Positions 1 to 8,355 are shown, counted from the first letter of the stretch. The stretch: DNA of 64,000 bases from Alloyangia mangrovi (GCF_002300555.2 NZ_NTHN02000004.1:1-64000), one strand, 5' to 3'. Notes: generated by a model from the sequence alone, not told the origin. Program-made: numbers and translations.

Positions 1-85
1 CATGCCGCCGCCCAACGCCATCCAGATGGACCCGGCAGCCCGCCGCGAAATCGTGCAATGGTACCGCGCCGCCACGAAAGGCTGA
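1..85 (+). CDS. C-terminal fragment, possibly urate hydroxylase PuuD-like cytochrome domain (partial)
   Basis: Only the last 27 codons or so lie in the window, in the frame that ends with TGA at 83-85. The visible tail has an MPPPN motif followed by a short charged helix. This resembles the end of a cytochrome c domain (Met ligand region, then the last helix), as in PuuD-type urate hydroxylases. A uraH gene lies at 36 kb, which would fit purine catabolism, but the two are far apart. The identification rests on a short motif and is tentative; the reading frame itself is convincing because a terminator-like hairpin follows directly. Confidence 0.4.
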   Translation, partial: MPPPNAIQMDPAARREIVQWYRAATKG

Positions 86-94
86 GCGGAAGCC

Positions 95-123
95 GGCCCT
101 GACCTGAGGGAGAAGCCAGGGCC
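95..123. terminator. Hairpin between convergent genes
   Basis: GGCCCTG at 95-101 pairs with CAGGGCC at 117-123 across a 15-nt loop, just after the stop at 85 and just before the stop of the converging gene at 133. There is no clear T tract. The position suggests a shared, bidirectional terminator. Confidence 0.45.
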
Positions 124-132
124 TGACCCGCC

Positions 133-627
133 TCAGTGCAGCGCCTGCCGCTCCACCGAAGGTCTCAGCGGCGCCGAGGGCAGCGCCGCACATAGTTCTC
201 CCATCGCCGCGATCAGCCCCTCGGAGCAATTGCCCTCGCAGAGCAGCATTGCATGCGCCTCGGCATCGGCGATCCGCCCCCGGCGCACCGACCGGAAGGT
301 GTTGAGAAAGAGCCGCTCGTGCCCGCAGAGCCGCGCCGCGCAGCCAGGGCAGTCGGGGTTGGAGAAGTGGAAATGGTTACGCCGGGCGGCCCGCATCTGC
401 TGCACCGTGCGCAGCACCGCGCAGACCACCTGCGGCCCGACCTCGCGCCCCATCACCTGCTCTGCCCCCGAGATCGCGCGCAGCCAACCCTCGGCCTCGG
501 GCTGGGCGAAGGACTGGAAGAAATAGCGGGCAATCATCAGCACCACCAGATCACTCTGCCCCAGCCCGGTCAGATCCGAGAGCCCCGCCGGTCCCTTGCC
601 GCAACGGCCATGTCCCGCGCCGCTCAT
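133..627 (-). CDS. Hypothetical protein with cysteine pairs
   Basis: I do not recognise this 164-residue protein. The chosen start is the internal Met at 627; the extended frame upstream to 774 has the low-complexity Arg/Gly/Ser composition of non-coding GC-rich DNA. The central part is helical and hydrophobic (around MIARYFFQSF). The second half carries a CPGC pair, a further Cys in LCGHE and a CEGNC motif, a pattern that could bind a metal or Fe-S cluster. It sits at the edge of the formate dehydrogenase and Mo-cofactor region, but nothing in the sequence ties it to that function. Confidence 0.6.
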   Translation of the reverse strand: MSGAGHGRCGKGPAGLSDLTGLGQSDLVVLMIARYFFQSFAQPEAEGWLRAISGAEQVMGREVGPQVVCAVLRTVQQMRAARRNHFHFSNPDCPGCAARLCGHERLFLNTFRSVRRGRIADAEAHAMLLCEGNCSEGLIAAMGELCAALPSAPLRPSVERQALH

Positions 628-939
628 GCCTCGCACGCCATCGTGTATCGCGTGCCGTATCCCGTCTGAACCTGTGCCATGTCGCCTCCGGCTTCCGAAG
701 GCAGCCCGTGCCTTCAAATGTGGACTTGGATCGCTCTGGCTGGCGCGCTGCTGGCCGCGCGCTTTACATGACAAAAATAGTAAGATTAATCAAGCCCCCC
801 CGATTTCCCGCACGCGCCGCGCCACTGCCGCGTGATCACGGCATTGTTATGACGCCGGCGCATGGCGGGATCTCCGATTTGTCGGTAGTGCGACAGGCCG
901 CGCATCTCTATCTCACCGCCGGTGCAGAAAGGATGAGCC
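628..939. other. Divergent intergenic region, no gene seen
   Basis: This 312-bp spacer separates the minus-strand Cys-rich gene from the plus-strand acetyltransferase gene, so it should hold both promoters. An AT-richer patch lies around 765-795. A perfect 10-bp palindrome, CGTGATCACG, is at 831-840. I see no convincing -35/-10 pair. Confidence 0.5.
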
Positions 940-1404
940 ATGGCAACCGCAGAGGCAGTGCTGACAACCGTTTCGACCGAGGGCTCCGTCCATCGGGCGG
1001 CGGCGCTGCTCTATGGCCATTGGAAACGCCTCAGCGCCGCGGCGATCCGTAGCCGCTTCCACAGCCGCGTCGGCGACGAGTGGCTGCAGCGCCGCGCCGA
1101 GTCGTGCCGCCCGGACCTGGTGCTGGGGCTTGACGCAGAAGGCGACACCCGCGCGGTGCTCGAGGTCTACCGCGTCGGCCGGACCCATGCCGAGATCGCG
1201 CTGTCGGTCGAGGACGCCTACCAGGGGCGCGGCTACGGCCGGAAACTCTTTTCCGCCGCGCTCGGCCATGCCCGCGACATGGGAATCGAGACCGTCGAGG
1301 CCACCTTCTCCCATGACAACCGCGCCATGCTGCAGATCGCGCTCGGTGCCGGCGCCAAGATCATCGCCGAGAGCGGCAACCGCTGCGCGACGATCTGGCT
1401 CTGA
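940..1404 (+). CDS. GNAT-family N-acetyltransferase
   Basis: This is a 154-residue protein of typical GNAT size. The acetyl-CoA pyrophosphate-binding motif A is clear near residues 90-108 (YQGRGYGRKLF), followed by the helix and the strand that end the fold (HDNRAMLQIALGAGA). Substrate cannot be told from sequence. An AAAGGATGAG Shine-Dalgarno sequence stands just before the ATG at 940, which fixes the start. It is convergent with the DUF2478 gene, with only 4 bp between the stops. Confidence 0.85.
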   Translation: MATAEAVLTTVSTEGSVHRAAALLYGHWKRLSAAAIRSRFHSRVGDEWLQRRAESCRPDLVLGLDAEGDTRAVLEVYRVGRTHAEIALSVEDAYQGRGYGRKLFSAALGHARDMGIETVEATFSHDNRAMLQIALGAGAKIIAESGNRCATIWL

Positions 1405-1408
1405 GCCG

Positions 1409-1924
1409 CTAGGCTGCTTGCGCCTCGCGGATCCGCGCGCGGCACCAGTCCGTCACCGCATCGGCGTCGGTCGGAAGGGGTTCCGCCAAATCCTCGGCAA
1501 AGGCGAGGAAGGCTCCGAGGTTGCCCGCATTCACCGCCACCAGCACCGGCACGCCGGACGAGATCGCCTCGCCGATCACCGGGCGGAACCCCCGGCCATC
1601 GACCTCCTGCTTGCCGAACTTGTTGACCAGCAGCAGCGCCGCGCCCTTCTGCAGCCCGGCGCTCACCAGCCCGACAACCCGCTCGAGCCCCTGCGGGTCG
1701 AGCCGGCAGCCGCGCGACAGCGCCCCGAGGTCCTGGCTGATGCGCACCACCTCGGTGCCGCTCAACACCTGCAGGTCCATGTGGCACTTGCTGGCGGGAC
1801 CGGTCTCGATGTTGTGCTGAACGGCACCGGCGAGCGGCATCCCCTCTGCGCGCAGGCGGTCCGCCACCTCGCGCATCAAGCGGTCTACCTCGCCGCGACC
1901 CAGACCCGTTACGTACCCTAGCAT
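1409..1924 (-). CDS. DUF2478 family protein (Mo/W-cluster associated)
   Basis: This is a 171-residue protein of the DUF2478 family, which is often encoded beside molybdate transport and molybdoenzyme genes. A glycine-containing N-terminal segment (YVTGLGRGEVD) stands where related THEP1-type NTPases carry a P-loop, but a canonical GxxxxGK[ST] is absent. A later LLLVNKFGKQE segment is characteristic of the family. AGGGGACGAG precedes the ATG at 1924. It is divergent from fdhD with 78 bp between them, so a shared regulatory region is likely. Biochemical role unknown. Confidence 0.75.
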   Translation of the reverse strand: MLGYVTGLGRGEVDRLMREVADRLRAEGMPLAGAVQHNIETGPASKCHMDLQVLSGTEVVRISQDLGALSRGCRLDPQGLERVVGLVSAGLQKGAALLLVNKFGKQEVDGRGFRPVIGEAISSGVPVLVAVNAGNLGAFLAFAEDLAEPLPTDADAVTDWCRARIREAQAA

Positions 1925-2002
1925 GCTCGTCCCCTTGAAACTCCCCGACGCAGGTTACAAGATGCCCAACGCGCAGGCCAGAGGAGGCGCAAGATCATCC
2001 GC

Positions 2003-2879
2003 ATGCCCGAATTCCCCCTGCTCCCCACCCCCGCCGACCCGCGCCTGACCCGGCGCATCTCGGGCACCGACCAGACCGGTGCCGAGACCGAGATCTCGGT
2101 GGTCGAGGAGCGCCCGCTGACCATCTATCTCAACCGCCAGGAAATCGTCACCGCGATGACCATCGGTGACTATCCCGAGTATCTGGCGCTGGGGTTCCTG
2201 CGCAACCAGGGGATGCTGCACGCCGATGACGTGGTGACCGGCGTCGATTACGACGAGGAGATCGAGACCGTGGTGGTCCGCACCGAGCGCGAGACCTCCT
2301 ACGAGGAGAAGGTGCAGAAGAAGACCCGCACCTCGGGCTGCGCCGTCGGCACCGTCTTCGGAGACATGATGGAGGGGCTCGAGGGGCTTACGCTGCCGCA
2401 GGTCGAGGTGCGCACCTCGTGGCTCTATGCCTTGGCGAAAGAGATCAACACCACCCCCTCGCTCTATCTCGAGGCCGGGGCGATCCACGGCACGGTGCTG
2501 TGCCAGCAGGACAGGCCCTTGGTCTACATGGAAGATGTCGGGCGGCACAACGCGGTCGACAAGATCTCGGGCTTCATGTTCCGGCACGGACTGGGGGCCG
2601 AGGACAAGATCCTCTACACCACCGGGCGGCTGACCTCCGAGATGGTGATCAAGACCGCGCTGATGGGCATTCCGGTGCTGGCCTCGCGCTCGGGCTTCAC
2701 CGCCTGGGGGGGTCGAGATCGCCCGGCAGGTCGGCCTCACCCTCATCGGGCGGATGCGCGGCCAGCGCTTCGTGTGCCTGTCGGGCGAAGAGCGGCTGGT
2801 GCGCGATGTCGATCCTTCGTCCGTCCCCGAAGAAGACCGCAAGTCCCGCCGGAAGTCCGCTGACGAGGCCGCCGAATGA
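2003..2879 (+). CDS. fdhD: FdhD formate dehydrogenase accessory sulfurtransferase, frameshifted
   Basis: FdhD passes sulfur to the bis-MGD cofactor, as the sulfido ligand needed for formate dehydrogenase activity. The first ~236 codons match the family: SGCAVG with the sulfur-carrying Cys region, EDVGRHNAVDK, TTGRLTSEMV and ASRSGFTAWG. At 2706-2712 a run of seven G shifts the frame, and the as-sequenced product reads nonsense to a stop at 2863. Removing one G restores VEIARQVGLTLIGRMRG and a normal C-terminus ending at TGA 2877-2879, which overlaps the mobA ATG (ATGA). Corrected length is about 291 residues. The sharp restoration and intact overlap argue for a recent indel or a sequencing error, not an old pseudogene. 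The Shine-Dalgarno site is weak. Confidence 0.85.
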
Positions 2880-3526
2880 GCCGCCCGATGCAGCAGCCGC
2901 TGGGGGTGATCCTCGCGGGCGGCCTCGCCACGCGCATGGGCGGCGGCGACAAGGGCCTGCTGGAGATCGGCGGCGCGCCGCTGCTGCAGCGGGTCATCGA
3001 CCGGATCGAGCCGCAGGTGGGGGCGCTGGCGCTCAATGCCAACGGCGATCCGGGGCGCTTTGCCCGCTACCGCCTGCCGGTGCTGCCCGACACGATCCCC
3101 GGCTTCCCCGGTCCGCTCGCGGGGGTTCTCGCCGGGCTCGACTGGGCCGCCGAACAGGGTGCCGACAGCATCGTCACCGTGGCTGCCGACACGCCCTTCT
3201 TCCCCTGCGATCTGGTGCCCCGCCTGCTGCTCGCCGCCGAGGAGGCGCCGCACCTGCTGGCGCTGGCCTGCACGCCGCGCTCCGGGGACGAGGCGCTGAA
3301 ATCCGGCGGCGGCAAGAAGATCAACCGGCACCCCACCTTCGGCCTCTGGCCCGTTTCGCTGCGAGACGACCTGCGCGCGGCGCTCGAGGGCGGGCTGCGC
3401 AAGGTGGTGCTCTGGACCGACCAGCACGGCGCCGGCGAGGCGCTCTTCCCAGCCGAGCCCTTCGACCCCTTCTTCAACGTCAACACGCCCGAGGATCTGG
3501 CGCGGGCACAGGCGCTCGCCTCGTGA
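2876..3526 (+). CDS. mobA: Molybdenum cofactor guanylyltransferase MobA
   Basis: MobA transfers GMP from GTP to Mo-molybdopterin, giving the MGD/bis-MGD cofactor used by formate dehydrogenases. The 216-residue protein has the nucleotidyltransferase signature LAGGLATRMGGGDKGLL near residues 11-27 and the typical ADTPFFP segment around residue 100. Its ATG overlaps the (frame-corrected) fdhD stop by 4 nt, and its TGA overlaps the mobB GTG by 3 nt (GTGA), so translation is probably coupled through the operon fdhD-mobA-mobB-moeA. Confidence 0.93.
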   Translation: MSRPMQQPLGVILAGGLATRMGGGDKGLLEIGGAPLLQRVIDRIEPQVGALALNANGDPGRFARYRLPVLPDTIPGFPGPLAGVLAGLDWAAEQGADSIVTVAADTPFFPCDLVPRLLLAAEEAPHLLALACTPRSGDEALKSGGGKKINRHPTFGLWPVSLRDDLRAALEGGLRKVVLWTDQHGAGEALFPAEPFDPFFNVNTPEDLARAQALAS

Positions 3527-4014
3527 AGGTCTACGGCGTCACCGGCAGCAAGAACTGCGGCAAGACCGGGCTGATGGAACGGCTGGTGGCGGAGGTCTGC
3601 GCCCGCGGTCTTTCGGTCTCGACGCTCAAGCACGCGCATCACAGCACCGACGTCGACCAGCCCGGCCGCGACAGCTACCGCCACCGGCAGGCCGGGGCGC
3701 GCGAGGTGCTGCTGGCCTCGCCGCACCGTTGGGCGCTGATGCACGAGTTGCGCGATGCGCCCGAGCCACCGCTGGAGGAGCTTCTGACCAAGCTGAGCCC
3801 GGTCGATCTGGTGCTTATCGAAGGCTACAAGTCCTCGCCGCACCCGAAGATCGAGGCACATCGGGCCGAGACCGGAAAACCGCTGCTGTCCCCCGCGAAC
3901 GCCAGCGTCCGCGCGGTGGCCGCCGACAGCGCGGTGGAAACCACGCTGCCTCGGTTCGACCTCGACGACACCGTCGCCATCGCCGATTTCATCCTGCGCG
4001 AGGTGGGCTTGTGA
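3523..4014 (+). CDS. mobB: Molybdopterin-guanine dinucleotide biosynthesis protein MobB
   Basis: MobB is a GTP-binding partner of MobA. The protein (163 residues from a GTG start at 3523) begins KVYGVTGSKNCGKTGLM, a P-loop of the MobB type. HAHHSTDVDQPGRDSYRHR and LVLIEGYKSSPHPKIE follow, all family hallmarks. The GTG overlaps the mobA stop, and the stop overlaps the GTG of the next gene at 4011. GTGA couplings at both ends point to tight co-expression. Confidence 0.92.
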   Translation: MKVYGVTGSKNCGKTGLMERLVAEVCARGLSVSTLKHAHHSTDVDQPGRDSYRHRQAGAREVLLASPHRWALMHELRDAPEPPLEELLTKLSPVDLVLIEGYKSSPHPKIEAHRAETGKPLLSPANASVRAVAADSAVETTLPRFDLDDTVAIADFILREVGL

Positions 4015-6173
4015 GCTTCGACACCTTCGTCGTCGTGGACTGGTCGGGAGCCTCGAAACCCTCGCCCGCCAAGCCTTCGAAGGACGCGATCTGGATCGGC
4101 ATCGCCCGCGAAGGCGGCGTCGAGGCCAGCTACCACCGCACCCGCGCAGACGCGACCGACACCCTCGCCACCCTCTTCGAGACCGAGCGCTCTACCGGGC
4201 GGCGGGTGCTGGCGGGGTTCGACTTCCCTTTCGCCTATCCGAAGGGCTTCGCCGAGGCGCTCACCGGTACCTCCGAGCCGCTGCGGCTCTGGCAGGCGCT
4301 GGCGCAGCGCATCGAGGATGCGCCGGACAATGCCAACAACCGCTTCCAAGTCGCCGCCGAACTGAACGATCTCTTCCCCGGGATCGGGCCCTTCTGGGGC
4401 TGCCCCGACACCTTTGGCGATCCGCGCTTGCCGAAGAGGGGCACGCAGCGGGACGGTCACGGGATGCTTGAACGGCGCAAGTGCGACGCCACCCCCGGCG
4501 CGCAGACGGTCTGGAAGCTATTTACCACCGGCTCGGTCGGCTCGCAGGCGCTGCTCGGCATCCCCCGGCTGCTGGCCCTGCGCGAGAGGTTCGGGGCCGA
4601 TCTCTCCGTGCGTCCCTTCGAGCAGCAGGACACGCCGATCACGCTGGTCGAGCTCTTTCCCTCACTCATCGCCCACACCGTCGCCGCGCTGGCCGAGCCG
4701 GACGAGATCAAGGACCGGGCGCAGGTCCGCATCCTCGCCGGGGCGCTGCGCGCGCTCGACCCGCAACGGCTTGACGCCATGACCCGCGAGGGCCACCCCG
4801 AGGAAGGATGGATCCTCGGTCTTGGTCACGAGGAGGCTCTGATCCGGGCCGCGCATCGCGCCATCCCCCAACCCTGCGAGGCCCCCATGCGCTCCGATCC
4901 CGACAGCCCCCTCCTTCCGCCGCGCCTGCGCGACGATTGTTTCGCCATGCCGCAGGGCGTGAGCTGGGTGCCCGTGGACGAGGCGCTGGCCAAGCTGCGC
5001 GCCGCACTCAACCCGGTGACCGGGACCACCACCATCGCCACCGCCCGCGCCGCGGGCCGGGTGCTGGCGGCGGATGTGGCGGCCAGGCGTTCCAACCCGC
5101 CGATGCCGAACTCGGCTGTGGATGGTTACGGCTTTGCCCATGCCGCCACCGACAGCGGCGTGCAGCGCCTGCCGCTGGTCGCGGGCCGCGCGGCCGCCGG
5201 GCAGCCCTATCCCGACGCCGTGCCTGCGGGCCATGCGGTGCGCATCCTCACCGGTGCGATCCTGCCCGAGGGCGTCGATACGGTCGTGCTCGAAGAGGAC
5301 ACAAATACCAACGGCACAACGGTGGTCTTCGACGGACCGATCAAGCCGCGTGCCAACACACGCAAGGCCGGCGAGGACATGGCCGCCGGTGAACTTGCCC
5401 TGGCCAAGGGCCGCCACCTGCGCGCGCCCGATCTGGCGCTGGCCTCGGCGCTCGGCATCGCCGAGCTGCCGGTGCACCGGCCTTTGCGCGTGGGGGTGCT
5501 GTCGACCGGCGACGAAATCATCGCTGCCCCCCAACTGCGCGCCGCGCCGCACCAGATCTGGGACGCCAACCGCCCCATGCTGCTGTCGCTGGCGCAGGGC
5601 TGGCACTACGAGCCGGTGGACCTCGGCCACGTCGGCGACGATGCCGAAGAGATCGCGGAGCGCCTGCACGAGGGGGCGCGCGAAGCGGATGTGATCCTGA
5701 CCTCGGGTGGCGCCTCGGCGGGGGACGAGGACCACGTCTCGGCCCTGTTGCGCGCCCGCGGCACCCTGTCGAGCTGGCGCATCGCGCTGAAACCCGGGCG
5801 TCCACTGGCACTGGCGATGTGGGAAGGCGTGCCGGTCTTCGGGCTGCCGGGCAACCCGGTGGCGGCGCTGGTCTGCGCGCTGGTCTTCGCGCGCCCTGCC
5901 CTGTCGCTGCTCTCGGGCGCGGGCTGGACCGAGCCGCAGGGGTTCACCGTCCCCGCCGCCTTCGAGAAGCGCAAGAAGCCGGGACGCCGGGAATACCTGC
6001 GGGCCCGGCTGAACGAGGCGGGCGCGGCGGAAGTTTTCGGCTCCGAAGGCTCGGGCCGGATCAGCGGGCTGTCGTGGGCACAGGGGCTGGTGGAACTGCC
6101 GGACGGGGCGCTCGAGGTCACCCCGGGCACACCGGTGCGCTACATCCCCTACGCGTCCTTCGGGCTGGTCTGA
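4011..6173 (+). CDS. moeA: Fusion: N-terminal DUF429-like/unknown domain plus MoeA molybdopterin molybdenumtransferase
   Basis: A single uninterrupted frame of 720 codons starts at a GTG that overlaps the mobB stop. Residues 1 to about 290 form an unknown domain starting VVVDWSGASKPSPAKPSKD, which recalls RNase-H-like DUF429 proteins. Residues from about 293 on are a complete MoeA: NSAVDGYGFA, the AVRILTGA region, LSTGDEI, TSGGASAGDEDH and GLPGNPVAA. MoeA inserts molybdate (or tungstate) into adenylylated molybdopterin. An internal ATG at 4887 would give a stand-alone 428-residue MoeA, but only a poor Shine-Dalgarno precedes it. I favour a true fusion because there is no stop between the parts; two separate polypeptides by internal initiation remains possible. 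Confidence 0.88.
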   Translation: MSFDTFVVVDWSGASKPSPAKPSKDAIWIGIAREGGVEASYHRTRADATDTLATLFETERSTGRRVLAGFDFPFAYPKGFAEALTGTSEPLRLWQALAQRIEDAPDNANNRFQVAAELNDLFPGIGPFWGCPDTFGDPRLPKRGTQRDGHGMLERRKCDATPGAQTVWKLFTTGSVGSQALLGIPRLLALRERFGADLSVRPFEQQDTPITLVELFPSLIAHTVAALAEPDEIKDRAQVRILAGALRALDPQRLDAMTREGHPEEGWILGLGHEEALIRAAHRAIPQPCEAPMRSDPDSPLLPPRLRDDCFAMPQGVSWVPVDEALAKLRAALNPVTGTTTIATARAAGRVLAADVAARRSNPPMPNSAVDGYGFAHAATDSGVQRLPLVAGRAAAGQPYPDAVPAGHAVRILTGAILPEGVDTVVLEEDTNTNGTTVVFDGPIKPRANTRKAGEDMAAGELALAKGRHLRAPDLALASALGIAELPVHRPLRVGVLSTGDEIIAAPQLRAAPHQIWDANRPMLLSLAQGWHYEPVDLGHVGDDAEEIAERLHEGAREADVILTSGGASAGDEDHVSALLRARGTLSSWRIALKPGRPLALAMWEGVPVFGLPGNPVAALVCALVFARPALSLLSGAGWTEPQGFTVPAAFEKRKKPGRREYLRARLNEAGAAEVFGSEGSGRISGLSWAQGLVELPDGALEVTPGTPVRYIPYASFGLV

Positions 6174-6195
6174 GGCGGGCCGGAGGAGTCGGGCC

Positions 6196-6423
6196 TCAGC
6201 CCTTGCGGATCAGGTAGACCTGCGTCTCGCCCTCGTCGACCTGACCGACCAGCGCATGGCCGGCCTCGTTGCAGAAATGCGGCACGTCGATCACCGCCGC
6301 GGGATCGGTGGCGACCACCCGCAGCACCTCGCCCGATCCCATGCCCTGCAGGCGCTTGCGCGCCTTGAGCACCGGAAGCGGACAGAGCAGCCCGCGCGCA
6401 TCGAGTTCCTGATCCCAAGTCAT
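6196..6423 (-). CDS. TusA-family sulfurtransferase
   Basis: This is a 75-residue protein with the TusA signature DARGLLCPLPVLKARKRL, in which Cys14 would carry the persulfide. A second Cys sits in PHFCNEAGH. TusA-like proteins deliver sulfur for tRNA thiolation and, in several bacteria, for Mo-cofactor and formate dehydrogenase maturation. The place between moeA and the FDH1 genes, and near fdhD, suggests a dedicated sulfur relay here (inference). It is divergent from the FDH1 operon. Confidence 0.88.
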   Translation of the reverse strand: MTWDQELDARGLLCPLPVLKARKRLQGMGSGEVLRVVATDPAAVIDVPHFCNEAGHALVGQVDEGETQVYLIRKG

Positions 6424-6434
6424 GCGCCCTCAAT

Positions 6435-6467
6435 AGCAGACGGCCCGGCACTGTCCATCCGTCTGCT
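6435..6467. promoter_or_regulatory. Inverted repeat in the tusA/FDH1 divergent promoter region
   Basis: AGCAGACG at 6435-6442 is the reverse complement of CGTCTGCT at 6460-6467, with a 17-nt spacer. It lies 12 bp upstream of the tusA start and could be an operator half-site pair or a leader hairpin of tusA. Confidence 0.4.
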
Positions 6468-6474
6468 GCCTCCC

Positions 6475-6495
6475 TTGATAGAGAACCCCTATCAA
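6475..6495. promoter_or_regulatory. LysR-type operator-like dyad upstream of FDH1 operon
   Basis: TTGATAG at 6475-6481 and CTATCAA at 6489-6495 form a perfect dyad with a 7-nt spacer. This is the T-N11-A layout of LysR-type regulators, which are known to control fds formate dehydrogenase operons in other proteobacteria (FdsR). It is 80 bp ahead of the FDH1 start. No LysR gene is in this window, so the cognate regulator would be encoded elsewhere. Confidence 0.5.
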
Positions 6496-6575
6496 CTGAC
6501 GGCACAGCGATATTGACCGGCAATGACCGGATGCCCCAAGAACGGATACCCACCGCGACGACAGGGAGGCATTCG

Positions 6576-8270
6576 ATGGCACTGGATCAGCAGCAGGGGA
6601 TCTGGAAATCCGGCCGTAAGGGCGGCAAGGGCCGCGCCACGCCGAAGGGTCGCCAGCTCGACGACCGCGCCTGGGACGAGGTGAAGGCGCTGCTCGGCGA
6701 CCGGCCACGGCGGCGCGACCTGCTGATCGAATTCCTGCACCTGATCCAGGACCGCTACCACCACCTCTCGGCGGCCCACCTGCGCGCCTTGGCCGAGGAG
6801 ATGCGGCTGTCGATGGCCGAGGTCTGGGAGGTCGCCACCTTCTATGCCCATTTCGACCCCGTGAAGGAAGGCGAGACGCCGCCGCCCGACCTGACCATCC
6901 GCGTCTGCGACTCACTCTCCTGTGAGATGGCGGGCTCGGAGGCGCTGTTCGACGCGCTTTGCGCCGGGCATGACCCCGCCCGGGTCCGCGTGCTGCGCGC
7001 CCCCTGCATGGGCCGCTGCGACACCGGCCCGACGGTCGAGATCGGCCACCTGCACGTCGATCACGCCACCCCCGCGAAGATCAAGGCCGCGCTCGACCAG
7101 GGCGATTTCGAGCCGGTGATCCCTGCCTACGAGACCTTCGAAGCCTATCGGGCGGGCGGCGGCTACGACAAGCTGCTGACGCTGCGCGAGAGCGGCGACT
7201 GGGAGAAGGTGCAGGAGGAGATCTTTGCCGCCGGCCTGCGCGGCATGGGCGGCGCGGGCTTCCCCTCGGGCAAGAAATGGGGATTCGTGCGCGCCAATCC
7301 CGGCCCGCGCTACCTTGCGGTGAACGGCGACGAGGGCGAGCCCGGCACCTTCAAGGACCGCTTCTACCTCGAACGCACCCCGCACCTGATGCTCGAGGGG
7401 ATGCTGATCGCCGCCTGGGCGGTCGAGGCCGAGACCTGCTACATCTACATGCGCGACGAGTATCCGGCGATCCACCACATCCTGCACGAGGAGATCGCAG
7501 CGCTCGAGGCCGCCGGGATCGTGGCGCCCGGCTACATCGACCTGCGCCGCGGCGCAGGCGCTTATATCTGCGGCGAAGAGTCGGCGATGATCGAGTCGAT
7601 CGAGGGCAAGCGCGGCATGCCCCGTCTGCGCCCGCCCTTCGTGGCGCAGGTGGGCATCTTCGACCGCCCGACGCTGGTGCACAACGTCGAGACGCTGCAC
7701 TGGATCGGCCGCATCGCCCGCGAGGGGCACCGGATCAAGTCGGAGATCGCGCATAACGACCGCAAGGGGATGCGCAGCTACTCGCTCTCGGGGCGGGTGG
7801 CCATTCCGGGCGTCTACGTGCTGCCCGCCGGCAGCACGATCAACGATCTCATCAAGGCCGCGGGCGGCATGGCCGAGGGCCATGTGTTCAAGGCCTACCA
7901 GCCGGGCGGACCCTCCTCGGGGCTGCTGCCCGCCTCGCTGGGTGACGTGGCGCTGGATTTCGACACGCTGCAGCCGCATGGCACCTTCATCGGCTCGGCC
8001 GCCGTGGTGGTGCTCTCGGACAAGGACAGCGCCCGCGGCGCAGCTCTCAACATGCTGAAGTTCTTCGAGAAGGAGAGCTGCGGGCAATGCACGCCCTGCC
8101 GTGTCGGCTGCGAAAAGGCGGTCAAGCTGATGCAGGACGAGAGCTGGGATGCGGAGCTTCTGGAGGACCTCTGCCAGGTGATGACCGACGCCTCGATCTG
8201 CGGCCTCGGCCAGGCCGCACCGAACCCGATCCGGCTGGTGATGAAACACTTCCCCGAGGAGGTGAAATGA
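6576..8270 (+). CDS. NAD-linked formate dehydrogenase, fused gamma-beta subunit (FDH1 beta, NuoE/NuoF-like)
   Basis: The protein passes electrons from the alpha subunit to NAD+. Residues from about 30 to 160 form the NuoE-like thioredoxin-fold [2Fe-2S] domain (cysteines in CDSLSCEM and APCMGRCDTGP). A NuoF-like part follows with the FMN/NAD glycine loops (GLRGMGGAGFPSGKKW, GDEGEPGTFKDR, GAGAYICGEESA) and the [4Fe-4S] motif ESCGQCTPCRVGCEK. The 564-residue fused form matches the Methylorubrum FDH1 beta subunit, not the separate FdsG/FdsB of Rhodobacter capsulatus. ACAGGGAGG precedes the ATG at 6576, so the in-frame ATG at 6513 is rejected. Confidence 0.93.
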   Translation: MALDQQQGIWKSGRKGGKGRATPKGRQLDDRAWDEVKALLGDRPRRRDLLIEFLHLIQDRYHHLSAAHLRALAEEMRLSMAEVWEVATFYAHFDPVKEGETPPPDLTIRVCDSLSCEMAGSEALFDALCAGHDPARVRVLRAPCMGRCDTGPTVEIGHLHVDHATPAKIKAALDQGDFEPVIPAYETFEAYRAGGGYDKLLTLRESGDWEKVQEEIFAAGLRGMGGAGFPSGKKWGFVRANPGPRYLAVNGDEGEPGTFKDRFYLERTPHLMLEGMLIAAWAVEAETCYIYMRDEYPAIHHILHEEIAALEAAGIVAPGYIDLRRGAGAYICGEESAMIESIEGKRGMPRLRPPFVAQVGIFDRPTLVHNVETLHWIGRIAREGHRIKSEIAHNDRKGMRSYSLSGRVAIPGVYVLPAGSTINDLIKAAGGMAEGHVFKAYQPGGPSSGLLPASLGDVALDFDTLQPHGTFIGSAAVVVLSDKDSARGAALNMLKFFEKESCGQCTPCRVGCEKAVKLMQDESWDAELLEDLCQVMTDASICGLGQAAPNPIRLVMKHFPEEVK

Positions 8271-8312
8271 TGCGCGCAGGCTCCTCCCGCCCCCCCTGCC
8301 CGCGCGCATTTT

Positions 8313-8355
8313 CCCGGGCCGCAGCCGTCCTCCGCTCGATCGGACGCGGCCCGGG
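8313..8355. other. Perfect 10-bp hairpin between FDH1 subunit genes
   Basis: CCCGGGCCGC at 8313-8322 pairs with GCGGCCCGGG at 8346-8355 around a 23-nt loop, within the 148-bp spacer between the beta and alpha genes. It could stabilise the mRNA or attenuate transcription to set subunit ratios. The spacer has no supported gene. Confidence 0.45.
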
